From the NCBI GenBank assembly GCA_035632955.1, contig DASQFU010000017.1:1-16972 (forward strand): DNA of 16,972 bases, in the 5' to 3' direction. A program made the translations under genes and the position numbers. The notes beneath the pieces are model-generated. The model did no database searches and was not told the origin of the DNA. It worked only from the letters and a program-made list of their open reading frames with translations. This document shows, piece after piece, positions 1-8,617 of the stretch. The stretch's first letter is position 1. Each line of letters opens with the position of its first letter. The stretch comes from DASQFU01 sp035632955 (GTDB lineage Bacteria > Eisenbacteria > RBG-16-71-46).

Positions 1-614
1 GGGCGGTCGACGACGCTGCAACGCCCGGGAAGGATGTCGTAGTGAAAATTCGAATAGACTGGCGCCTCGACGTTCTCCCCTCCCGATTTGACCTGATGCA
101 GGAAACCGAGCAGTCGCGCGACGTCGAAGCTCTCGGGGAAACCTTTACGGTTCATCAGGCCGCGCTCTTCCAACACCGCGTTGGGATGAAGGAAACCGTC
201 CGTGGCAATGAGATCGATGCGTGGATGATCGGGCCAGCGTGCGAGCAGCGCCCTCAGCACGCGCGCCGTGGTGCTCTTACCCACCGCCACCGAACCGCCA
301 ATGCCCAGGACGTAGGGAACTCCCTGGTCCTTCCGCCCGAGAAAGCGATTGGTGGCCGCATGTAACTCTCGCGCCGCGGCGACATGCACATTCAAGAGCC
401 GCGACATGGGCAGGTAGATCTGCTCCACCTCGGCCATCGACAGCTCTTCGATGAGGCCGGAGAGCTCCATGAGATCCTGGGAGTCGAGCGTCATCGGCGT
501 GTCAGCGCGCAGCCTGGCCCACTCGTCGCGCGAGAACACGCGATACGGCGAGTACTGAATCTGTGAAGGCGGAGCCACTAAGCGATCAGGCCTCATCGCT
601 GGATCATCGATCAT
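1..614 (-). CDS. coaA: Type I pantothenate kinase CoaA, 3' end cut by the window edge
   Basis: Phosphorylates pantothenate with ATP, the first step of cytoplasmic coenzyme A synthesis. 204 residues are visible of a family usually about 315 long; the C-terminal third lies beyond base 1. The reading frame is open to the edge. The P-loop GGSVAVGKST lies at about 106-115, with the ATP-binding lysine at 113. The TDGFLHPN motif follows, with Asp139 matching the catalytic Asp127 of the E. coli enzyme at the same offset as the lysine. RGLMNRKGFPES and PVYSNFHYD follow at about 151-193, all typical of CoaA. The ATG at 614 overlaps the stop of the upstream membrane-protein gene as ATGA; a second in-frame ATG lies at 596. 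It is the last visible gene of the dapE-led operon. The same step is also encoded by the unrelated coaX in this window. Confidence 0.95.
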   Translation of the reverse strand, partial: MIDDPAMRPDRLVAPPSQIQYSPYRVFSRDEWARLRADTPMTLDSQDLMELSGLIEELSMAEVEQIYLPMSRLLNVHVAAARELHAATNRFLGRKDQGVPYVLGIGGSVAVGKSTTARVLRALLARWPDHPRIDLIATDGFLHPNAVLEERGLMNRKGFPESFDVARLLGFLHQVKSGGENVEAPVYSNFHYDILPGRCSVVDR

Positions 615-2757
615 TGCGGCTTCTCTCTCGCGTCGCCTGGTGACTGTTCGCCCGGTTCGGGAACGAGCGGGCCGATCGCGAGCATCCGGGCCTTCGTCGA
701 TGCGTAGAGCTCGGGCTCGAGCCCGAGCGCGAGCGCGCGCCGGTAGGCGGCGTGCGCTTCGTCCTTCGCACCCATCGCTTCGTAGCCGCGGCCGAGCCAC
801 GCGAGATCGACGGCCTCGCGGCTGATGCCCGCAGCCGTGGCCAGCTCGAACACCGCCGGCCGGATGCGCGTGTGATCGAGCAGCGTCCTGCCGAGTGCCC
901 GGTGAGGCTCCGCGCGCCACGGCTCGCGCTGCACGCCGGCGGCGAGCGGGGTGAGGTCCGCCGCGACGGCTGCGACGCGCGCCGGATCGCCGAGCGGCGG
1001 GCCGGAAGCGATCAGCCGGAGCGCGAATCCGTGCGGATCGGCGTCGGCCGGGCGCGCGCCACGCCATGCGCGTTCCGCAGTCTCCCCCTCTCCGGCCGCC
1101 GCCCGCGCACACGCGAGTGGATACGCCAGCGCGGAATCGTCGGGCCGCTCAGCCGCCGCCGTCTCGAAGCACGCGAGCGCGACGTCATAGCGCGCGTGGA
1201 TCAGAAAACCTTCGCCGACCCGGGCGCGCGTCATCGCGGTCGCGCGCTCGAACACAAACCCGCCGCGAGCGGACGACGGGCGCAGCAGCGCGAACGGCGC
1301 ACCGGCCTCGGCGGGCGTCATCTCGGAGAGGAAGCGCACGACGATCGCCGTGTCGCGGCACGTCGCCCGCAATCCCGGGCCGAGCACGGAGCGAAACAGG
1401 AGATCGGCCGGCACGCCGGAGACGAACACGCGTGACACCCGGGCGAGCGAATCGCACGAGGCATTGAGCGACGCCAGGATCGGGCCGGTCACAGCCGTCG
1501 CCTCCCGGAAGAACGCGATGTTCGCGTGCGGATGCCGGGCTGGTCCGATCTCGCCGGCGAGCGGCCGGTACAGGATGTTCGCGCCGACGTGGATGAGCGC
1601 CGCGGCGGCGACGAGCGCGCGCACGCCGATGTTCGGCACGCGCGCCAGCACGGCCGCCAGCGCGAGGCTCGAACCAACGACGGCGAAACCGAAGAAGTAC
1701 GCTCGCCAGCGTTCGACGATGAACGCGACCGGCAGGAGCCCGATCAGCCATAGCGCCGATCCCAAGGCGACCACGCGGCCGTGCCAATACGTGCGTGCCG
1801 CGGCCGCCTTGGGCCGCGCGTCCATCTCGCGCGCGGGGATCGCCAGCACGGCGAGCGCGACCGCGCCGAGCGCGATCCACGGGGCGGTGCGCATCGCCTC
1901 GCCGAGCCCGGCGCTCCAGCCGGGCGGCAGCAAGGAGCGCACGAACAGCCACGGCAGCATCCAGGCGCCGGAAACCTGCGCCGGCGACCACACCGCGACC
2001 CGGGTGGTCTCGGGCCATTGGGCCCGCACCGCCACTCCGATCCCGGCCGCGACGGCGAACCCCGCGAGCGCCGGAGCCAATCGCCGCAATCGCTCCCCCG
2101 GCCGTGCGCCCGGATGATCGGCCCAATCGACGACCGCGATCCAGGCCGGCGCGATCAACGCGGTCTCCTTGGAGAGGCCGGCCAGCGCGACCGCGATTCC
2201 CGCCGGCCACCGACGCCCCTCCTGGTGCAGCACGAGTGCAGTGAGCGTCCAGAACAGCGCGATCAGATCTTGCGCACACGACACCCACGCGAGCAACACG
2301 CCGCCCGGCGGAAACAGCAGGAACAGCAGCGCGGCGACGAGCCCCGCGCGGGATCCCAGCCAATGCCGCGCGAACCGGTACAGCAGCGCGACCACCGCGG
2401 CGTAGGTCAGCGCGTTGACGACGTGGAAGGCGAGCGGACCGAGACCGACGACGCGCCCCCACCACCAGAAGTAGAGCTCGCGGGCGACGGGACGGTAGAA
2501 GCCGACGATGCCGTGCTCGCCGCCGAGCAGCTCGAGCAACGGCAGCCGCAACGCCGCGTCGAGGAACTGATAGTCGTCGCCGACCAGACCGACGAGCAGC
2601 GCGCGACCGTAGAGCAGGAGGCCGAGCCCCACCATCGCCAGCACCGGCCAGGGCGCCGGGCGCGTCGGGTGGCTCGCCGCCTCTGCGACCGGCGGGACGC
2701 GCCCGCCATGCGGCGTATGGCGCCGGACGCGCGCCGCGCGCGCCCCCGACCTCGCGT

Positions 2758-2761
<4 letters not shown>
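611..2761 (-). CDS. GT-C-like polytopic membrane protein with C-terminal TPR-like domain (copy 1)
   Basis: Predicted 716-residue inner-membrane protein. Hydrophobic segments run from about residue 36 to 396, followed by a soluble tail of about 320 residues. The tail has TPR-like helical repeats near 515-570 and 615-690. After the first membrane segment comes an acidic pair (GDDYQFLD, Asp62-Asp63), then FYRP (88-91) and REL (94-96). Such acidic residues in the first external loop are typical of GT-C glycosyltransferases using polyprenyl-phosphate sugars. The layout resembles TMTC-type mannosyltransferases, but this is inferred and donor and acceptor are unknown. It is a paralog of the protein at 8618-10402. 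I chose GTG at 2761 because it overlaps the dapD stop as GTGA. A longer reading to 2848 would run 91 bases into dapD and adds only an Arg-rich stretch. It sits between dapD and coaA, with no obvious metabolic link to either. Confidence 0.75.
709..728. repeat. Perfect 20-base palindrome inside the copy 1 membrane-protein gene
   Basis: GCTCGGGCTCGAGCCCGAGC reads the same on both strands. It lies in codons for the last TPR-like helix (LGLEPELYA), about 100 bases before the stop. Gly/Leu/Glu/Pro codon choice can generate it, so function is uncertain. Confidence 0.55.
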
Positions 2762-3620
<859 letters not shown>

Positions 3621-3624
<4 letters not shown>

Positions 3625-4838
3625 GCGGGTTCCGCGGCCGCAGCGGGGTCGGCCAATGCTTCCAGCCGGCGGCGCGCTTCCAGGCACTCCTCGAGCGTCG
3701 GCACCAGGGCCCAGCGCACGTACCCGGCGCCGGCCGCGCCGAGGAACGAGCCCGGCGTCGCGACGACGCCGACGCGCATCAGCGATTCCACGAACGCCTG
3801 GTCGTCGCCACCCGGCGCCTTCATCCACAGATAGAACGTGGCTTCGCTGGCCTCGACCACCCAGCCGCGCGTGGCGAAGTAGTCGCGCAGGAGCCGCCGC
3901 TTGGCCGCGTAACGCGCCCGCTGGTCCTCCGTATGGGCGTCGTCGTTCCACGCCACGATCGCCGCTTCCTGGATGAAGTCCGGCGTCGCGACGCCGATGT
4001 TGGGACGGAAGCGCCGCAACGCGGCGATCAGCCGCTCGTCGCCGGCCATGAAGCCCGAGCGATAGCCGGTCATCGCCGAGCGTTTGCTCAGCGTGTGGAG
4101 CGCAAGCACGTTCTCGGTTCCGAGCTCGAGGATCGTGTGTGGTGGCGCATCGAAATAGAGGTCGGCATAGGCCTCGTCCGAGATCACCCAGAAGCCGTGC
4201 GCGCGCGCCCGCGCGACCACGCGCCGATAGTCGTCCGGCTCGTAGATCGCACCCGTGGGATTGTGCGGGTAGTTGAGCCACAGCATCGCGGTGCGATTCC
4301 AGACGTCGTCGGACACGCGATCCGGATCGAACCGCCAGCCTCCCTCGCTCGTGAGCGGCGCCCGGTGCACGTCGGCTCCCGCGAACCGAGCGCCCGCTTC
4401 ATAGACCGGATACGCGGGCGTGGGAATGACGATCGTGCGCTTGCGACGCTCTCCGTCGCGGCCGACAATGGCCATCGCCATCAAAAATACGGCCTCCTTC
4501 GTTCCGTTGGCCGGCAGGAGCTGTCGTTCTGGATCGATCGTGACGCCAAAACGACGCGCGAGCCACCGCCCGCACGCGGCGCGCAGCTCGGGGCGCCCGG
4601 CCGCCGCCGGGTAGCTCGACACGCTCGGCACGGCGTCCCGCAGCGCCGTGCGGATGAACTCCGGCGTCTCCTCGCGCGGATCCCCCATCCCGAAGTGGAT
4701 CACCCGCACGCCGGCGGGAGCCAGCTCGCGGCTGCGGCGATCGAGGCGCACGAATGGGTATTCCTCGCCTCCTTCGAGCAAAGGATTGAGCGGTGGGGTC
4801 GTCTCGGCCTTCGGGCGAATCGCGTGCGAGCCGCTCAC
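3621..4838 (-). CDS. dapC: PLP-dependent aminotransferase, probable N-succinyldiaminopimelate aminotransferase DapC
   Basis: Fold-type I class I/II aminotransferase of 405 residues, probably converting N-succinyl-2-amino-6-ketopimelate to N-succinyl-LL-DAP using glutamate. Visible motifs are NPTG (193-196), the cofactor-binding Asp221 in SDEAYADLYF, and the PLP Schiff-base Lys252 in LHTLSKRSAMTGYRSGF. The TGYRSGF stretch after the lysine is typical of the DapC/DapL-like group. Position between dapE and dapD, whose products catalyse the flanking steps, supports the assignment. Sequence alone cannot exclude another related aminotransferase. The GTG at 4838 overlaps the dapE stop as GTGA, with a purine-rich AAGGGGA upstream. 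No methionine occurs until residue 51. The first 26 residues are a Pro/Leu/Gly-rich extension not expected in the family. Confidence 0.88.
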
Positions 4839-5908
4839 GACGCCGTCCCCTTCAGAAACACCGACAGCCAGCGATGCGCTCGCTCGAGGTTCGGCAGCGG
4901 GCAGTATTCGCCGACCTGGTGTGCCTGCTCGGGCAGTCCCGGACCAAAGTTGAAGGCCGGGATCCCCGCAGCCGTGAAACGTGCCACGTCGGTCCAGCCC
5001 TGTTTGCCAGTCACCTGAGCTCCGAATCGCGTGACGAACTCGCCCACTTCCGGAAGATCGAGACACACCTGCCCCGGCGCCGCGCGATCCACGACGCGCG
5101 CCTCGAACGCCGCCGGGATCAGTGCCCGGACGCGGCGCTCCGCATCCTCGAGCGTGCGCTCGGGCGGGAACCGGTAGTTCAGGTTGGCGACCAGCTCGTC
5201 CGGGATCACGTTGCGCGCGCGGCCCGCGTGCAGGGTCGTGACCTGCAGCGTCTCGTGGAACTCGATTCCCTGCACGAGCACCGGCGTGGTCGGGAACCGT
5301 GTGATCTCGGCGAGCCACGTGGCGCCCTCCGCGACCGCGTTGGTCCCGAGCCAGGGACGCGCGCTGTGCGCGCTCTTGCCCGCTGCCCTAACTTCGACGT
5401 TCATCACGCCGTTGCATCCGAGCTCGACGCGCAGGTCGGTCGGCTCGAGCAGAATCGCGAGGCGGGCGCTCCGCAGCCACGCGATCTCGTCGAGCAGACG
5501 CTTCAAGCCGTTGTGCTCGGCCGGCCCTTCCTCCGCATCGTAGAACACCGCCGCGAGGTCGAACCGCAGGGAATCCGGATCCAGACCTTCCAGCAGCGCG
5601 AGCATGACCGCATCGCCGGCCTTCATGTCGCTGGCGCCGACGCCGAACAATCGCTCACCCTCGCGGCGCGCGAGCGCGTTGCCGTGGGCCGGAACGGTGT
5701 CGAGATGGCCGGCGAGCACGAGCAAGGGACGGCCGGGGCGTGACGGACTGCGCCACACCAGCGAATGCCCCGAGCGCAGTGTCCGACCGTGACGCAAGGT
5801 GGCGAGGCGTGCGGCGACCCAGTCGGCGATCGCGGCCTCGCGACCGGTCTCGCTCGGGATGTTGACCAGCGTTTCGAGCAGGTCGGAAAGCAGGTCGGCA
5901 GTGATCAT
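4835..5908 (-). CDS. dapE: Succinyl-diaminopimelate desuccinylase DapE (M20 metallopeptidase family)
   Basis: Hydrolyses N-succinyl-LL-DAP to LL-DAP and succinate with a di-zinc centre. 357 residues, slightly shorter than E. coli DapE (375). Metal and catalytic motifs are GHLDTVP with His68 and Asp70, SDMKAG with the bridging Asp94, DAEEGP with Glu126/Glu127, EPTD at 155-158, and the C-terminal His330. SAHSARPWLG (179-188) is the usual dimerisation-domain motif, and the style is closest to the actinobacterial DapE group. The ATG at 5908 has a GGAG six bases upstream (5915-5918). An open frame continues upstream to 6145 but has no family similarity and crosses the divergent gap and ygfZ. It is the first gene of the operon, so transcription probably starts in the 5909-6026 gap. 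Confidence 0.94.
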   Translation of the reverse strand: MITADLLSDLLETLVNIPSETGREAAIADWVAARLATLRHGRTLRSGHSLVWRSPSRPGRPLLVLAGHLDTVPAHGNALARREGERLFGVGASDMKAGDAVMLALLEGLDPDSLRFDLAAVFYDAEEGPAEHNGLKRLLDEIAWLRSARLAILLEPTDLRVELGCNGVMNVEVRAAGKSAHSARPWLGTNAVAEGATWLAEITRFPTTPVLVQGIEFHETLQVTTLHAGRARNVIPDELVANLNYRFPPERTLEDAERRVRALIPAAFEARVVDRAAPGQVCLDLPEVGEFVTRFGAQVTGKQGWTDVARFTAAGIPAFNFGPGLPEQAHQVGEYCPLPNLERAHRWLSVFLKGTAS

Positions 5909-5914
5909 GAGTGG

Positions 5915-5918
5915 CTCC
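5915..5918 (-). promoter_or_regulatory. Ribosome binding site of dapE
   Basis: GGAG on the minus strand, six bases before the ATG at 5908. It decides the dapE start against the longer open frame that reaches 6145. Confidence 0.6.
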
Positions 5919-5931
5919 GAAAGGAACGCGC

Positions 5932-5960
5932 ACTCTAGCATGCGTCCGCCGCTCCGTGAC
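5932..5960 (-). promoter_or_regulatory. Possible extended -10 promoter for the dapE operon
   Basis: On the minus strand, TGCTAGAGT at 5940-5932 reads as an extended -10 (TG, one base, TAGAGT). A poor -35 (GTCACG, 5960-5955) lies 17 bases upstream. Transcription would start near 5925, giving a leader of roughly 17 bases that contains the dapE GGAG. Position is sensible but the match is modest, and sigma specificity in this lineage is unknown. Confidence 0.3.
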
Positions 5961-5989
5961 GTGTCCCTGGCGACGAAGCGGCCCGGCTC

Positions 5990-6017
5990 TTGGAGCGTTT
6001 GCGTCCTCGGGTAATCT
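5990..6017 (+). promoter_or_regulatory. Possible promoter for ygfZ, giving a very short leader
   Basis: TTGGAG at 5990-5995 and TAATCT at 6012-6017 are separated by 16 bases and resemble a sigma-70 type promoter. The start site would fall near 6023-6025, only a few bases before the ATG at 6027. The GGAG at 6021-6024 is also only two bases from the ATG, shorter than usual. The transcript could therefore be nearly leaderless. This is inferred from sequence only. Confidence 0.3.
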
Positions 6018-6026
6018 AGCGGAGCC

Positions 6027-6896
6027 ATGTCGACGCCCGATTCGAACTCTCCCGCCACCACGGCGCTCCGTCTCGAAGGCAGGGATGCCTTGGACCTGCT
6101 CCATCGCATCTCGACCAACGCGCTGCTCGAGCTCGCGCCGGGCACGGCGCGCGCGACGTTGTTCTGCGACTTCCGCGGCCGGCTGCTCCAGCGCGCGGTC
6201 GTGGCGCACTTGTCCGATCGGACGCTATGGCTGGTGCGCGACGATGCCCCGCCGGCGGACCTCGCCGCCCATGTCGACCGTCACGTGTTCCGCGAGGACG
6301 TGCGGATCGGTGATCACTCGGCGGCCTGGCCGGTGGCACCCGTGCCTGGAGGTCTCGGGCTCGTGGCTGGGGCGATCGAACAGCGGGACGGCGTGCCGAT
6401 CTCGATCCAGGTGACCGCCGATTTCGCGCTCCAGCTCGGCGCGGGCGACCCGCGTTCCGCGCATGAACGCGAGCTCGAACGCGTCGCGTCGGGCCGTCCG
6501 GCGCACGGACACGAGATCTGCGATGCGTTCCACCCCTACGAAGTCGGGCTCGCCCACGAGGTGCACCTCGACAAGGGTTGCTACACGGGTCAGGAAGTGT
6601 TGCTGCGTCTCCTCACCTACGGAGGCGTCCGACGCCACCTGACTCGGGTCGAGGGGAGCGGTACCACGCCCGCGACGCCGTCCGATCTGACGCTCGACGG
6701 AGCGGCCGTGGGGCGGCTCACGACCGCGGTGTCCGGCGAGCGCGGCTGGTTCGGGCTCGCGGTGGTGAAGGACTCGGCACTCGCGCGCGGCTCGGAGCTG
6801 ACGGTGATCAATGCCGGCGCGATCGAAGCCGTGATGCCGTTCGCGGCGACTCAGCCATTGGGGCGCCCGGGCCTGACGGCCGAACCTCCGCGTTAG
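6027..6896 (+). CDS. ygfZ: YgfZ/GcvT-like folate-binding protein involved in Fe-S cluster maintenance
   Basis: 289-residue member of the YgfZ family (GcvT fold), which binds tetrahydrofolate and helps keep certain Fe-S enzymes active in the cytoplasm. The diagnostic motif KGCYTGQE lies at 183-190, with the essential Cys185, followed by VLLRLLTYGGVRRHL. The N-terminal folate-binding half contains RDALDLLHRISTNAL (19-33) and FCDFRGRLLQ (46-55), both typical of the family. The C-terminal barrel region includes GRLTTAVSGERGWFGLAVVK (229-248). It is the only plus-strand gene here, divergent from dapE and convergent with groEL, whose stop overlaps its own. The ATG at 6027 is the only reasonable start, since no other methionine occurs before about residue 270. 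No functional link to the neighbours is visible. Confidence 0.9.
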   Translation: MSTPDSNSPATTALRLEGRDALDLLHRISTNALLELAPGTARATLFCDFRGRLLQRAVVAHLSDRTLWLVRDDAPPADLAAHVDRHVFREDVRIGDHSAAWPVAPVPGGLGLVAGAIEQRDGVPISIQVTADFALQLGAGDPRSAHERELERVASGRPAHGHEICDAFHPYEVGLAHEVHLDKGCYTGQEVLLRLLTYGGVRRHLTRVEGSGTTPATPSDLTLDGAAVGRLTTAVSGERGWFGLAVVKDSALARGSELTVINAGAIEAVMPFAATQPLGRPGLTAEPPR

Positions 6897-8506
6897 GCGT
6901 CGTCGGCCGGCGCTTCCGGCTCAGCCTCCGGCTCGTCCGGAGAATCGACGACGATCGCATCGGTGGTCAGCACCAGCGAGCCGATGCTGGCGGCGTTTTG
7001 AAGCGCGCAGCGCGTGACCTTGGTCGCGTCGACGATGCCGCTCGCGACCAGATCTTCGTAGCGTCCCGTGAGTGCGTTGTAGCCGAAACCGTCCTTGCCG
7101 CGGCGGATGCGCTCGACGACCACCGCGCCTTCCTCGCCGGCGTTCGTGGCGATCTGCCGTGCCGGCTCCTCGAGCGCCCGCGCGACGATCTCCTGGCCGA
7201 CGCGCTCCTCGCCCGGAAGCTGCATGGCGCTTACGGCCGGCTGGCTGCGCAAGAGCGCGACGCCGCCGCCCACGACCACTCCCTCCTCGAGCGCCGCGCG
7301 CGTCGCCGCCAGTGCGTCCTCCACGCGTGACTTGCGTTCCCGCATCTCGGTCTCGGTCGGCGCTCCGACGTGCACCACCGCGACGCCGCCGGTCACGCGC
7401 CCGAGCCGAACGCGCAGGCGGTCACGGTCGTAGTCCGTGTCGCTCCTTTCGATCTCGCGCCGCAGCTTCGCGATCCGCGCGCGGATCTCGGACTGAGCGC
7501 CCGCGCCCTCCAGCAGCGTCGTGCTGTCCTTGTCGACCAGCACGCGCTTGGCGCGGCCGAAGTCGTCGGCCGTGAACTGATCGAGCGCGAGCCCGCGCTC
7601 GCGCGTGTAGGCGCGGGCGCCGGTCAGCACCGCGAGATCCTCGAGCATCTCCCGCCGCTCGTCGCCGCTCCACGGCGCCCGCACGGCCACCGAGCCGATC
7701 GTGCCCCGCAACCGGTTGACGACCAGCGTCGCGAGCGCCTCCCCTTCGACGTCCTCGCCGACCACGACCAGCGGCCGCCCGAGTCGCGCGGCGTGCTCCA
7801 TGGCCGGCAGCAGATCGCGCACGCCCGAGAGCTTGACGTCGGTGAGCAGGATGAGCGCGTCATCGAGCACGACTTCCATGCGCTCAGGATCGGTCACGAA
7901 GTACGGAGAGAGATAGCCGCGATCGAGCCGAATGCCTTCGACGACCTGGAGCGAGGTTTCCATACCCCGTCCCTCCTCGATCGTGATCACGCCATCGTTA
8001 CCGACCCGTTCGATGGCGTCGGCGATCAGGTTGCCGATGCTCGAGTCGTTGTTGGCCGACACGGTCGCGACGCGCGCCACGTCGTCGCGGTTGCGCACCT
8101 GCTGCGATTGCTTGCGCAACTCCTCGACCACGACCACGACCGCGCGGTCGATGCCACGCTTGATCGCCATGGGATTGCAGCCGGAGGCGATCGCCTTGAG
8201 GCCCTCGCCGACGACGCTGTGCGCGAGCACCGTCGCGGTGGTGGTGCCGTCTCCGGCCACCTCGCCGGTGCGGGTCGCGACTTCCTTGACGAGCTGCGCG
8301 CCCATGTTCTCGAACGGGTTCTCGAGCTCGATCTCGCGCAGAATGGTGAGCCCATCGTTGGTGATGGTCGGCGACCCTTCCCTGCGATCGATGACGACGT
8401 TGCGGCCCCGCGGACCGAGCGTGACGCGTACCGCCCCGGCGAGCTGATCGACACCACGTCGCAGCGCCTCCCGCGCGGCCGCGTCGAACCGGATCTGCTT
8501 GCCCAT
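6893..8506 (-). CDS. groEL: Chaperonin GroEL, solitary and somewhat divergent copy
   Basis: 60 kDa chaperonin of 537 residues, an ATP-driven protein-folding ring in the cytoplasm. The equatorial domain has TLGPRGRNVVID (29-40), the ATP-site Asp51 in TNDG, and GDGTTT (85-90). The hydrolytic aspartate of RVEDALAATRAALEEG, equivalent to E. coli Asp398, is present. The apical binding face EDVEGEALATLVVN matches E. coli exactly, and RGYLSPYFV is kept. The loop usually KAPGFGDRRK reads RAPWSGDERR instead. The C-terminus lacks the usual GGM repeat and ends in an acidic Asp/Glu/Pro tail (about 519-537). There is no groES beside it and no CIRCE operator upstream, so it may be a second, specialised GroEL. 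The start has a strong Shine-Dalgarno. Its TAA overlaps the ygfZ stop tail to tail. Confidence 0.95.
   Translation of the reverse strand: MGKQIRFDAAAREALRRGVDQLAGAVRVTLGPRGRNVVIDRREGSPTITNDGLTILREIELENPFENMGAQLVKEVATRTGEVAGDGTTTATVLAHSVVGEGLKAIASGCNPMAIKRGIDRAVVVVVEELRKQSQQVRNRDDVARVATVSANNDSSIGNLIADAIERVGNDGVITIEEGRGMETSLQVVEGIRLDRGYLSPYFVTDPERMEVVLDDALILLTDVKLSGVRDLLPAMEHAARLGRPLVVVGEDVEGEALATLVVNRLRGTIGSVAVRAPWSGDERREMLEDLAVLTGARAYTRERGLALDQFTADDFGRAKRVLVDKDSTTLLEGAGAQSEIRARIAKLRREIERSDTDYDRDRLRVRLGRVTGGVAVVHVGAPTETEMRERKSRVEDALAATRAALEEGVVVGGGVALLRSQPAVSAMQLPGEERVGQEIVARALEEPARQIATNAGEEGAVVVERIRRGKDGFGYNALTGRYEDLVASGIVDATKVTRCALQNAASIGSLVLTTDAIVVDSPDEPEAEPEAPADDA
6926..6942. repeat. GC-rich inverted repeat between convergent ygfZ and groEL
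   Basis: CTCCGG and CCGGAG form a perfect 6-base stem around a 5-base loop, about 30 bases after the ygfZ stop and inside the acidic tail codons of groEL. No T-run follows, so it is not a classical intrinsic terminator. It could still slow or end ygfZ transcription. It may equally be chance in repetitive Pro/Glu/Ser-type codons. Confidence 0.3.
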
Positions 8507-8617
8507 GGATCCCTCCCATCGCGGTTCGGCGCAGGATTCCGACCGTCCAGGAGCGCAGGTCGGCGCTCGCGCGGGTTGCTAAACAGGTATCGGGCGATCG
8601 CGATCCACGCTAGAGGC
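8507..8617. other. 111-base gap between the membrane-protein gene and groEL
   Basis: Holds the groEL ribosome binding site, and the 10-base palindrome GATCGCGATC (8596-8605) overlapping a GCGATCGC octamer (8594-8601). I see no hairpin followed by a T-run and no convincing -35/-10 pair. The TTAGCACTC-N9-GAGTGCTAA CIRCE operator is absent. groEL is probably transcribed from here or by readthrough from the upstream operon. Confidence 0.5.
8511..8517 (-). promoter_or_regulatory. Strong ribosome binding site of groEL
   Basis: The minus strand reads GGGAGGG just before the ATG at 8506, with GGAGG five bases away. This is one of the best Shine-Dalgarno matches in the window and fits a highly expressed gene. 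Confidence 0.75.
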
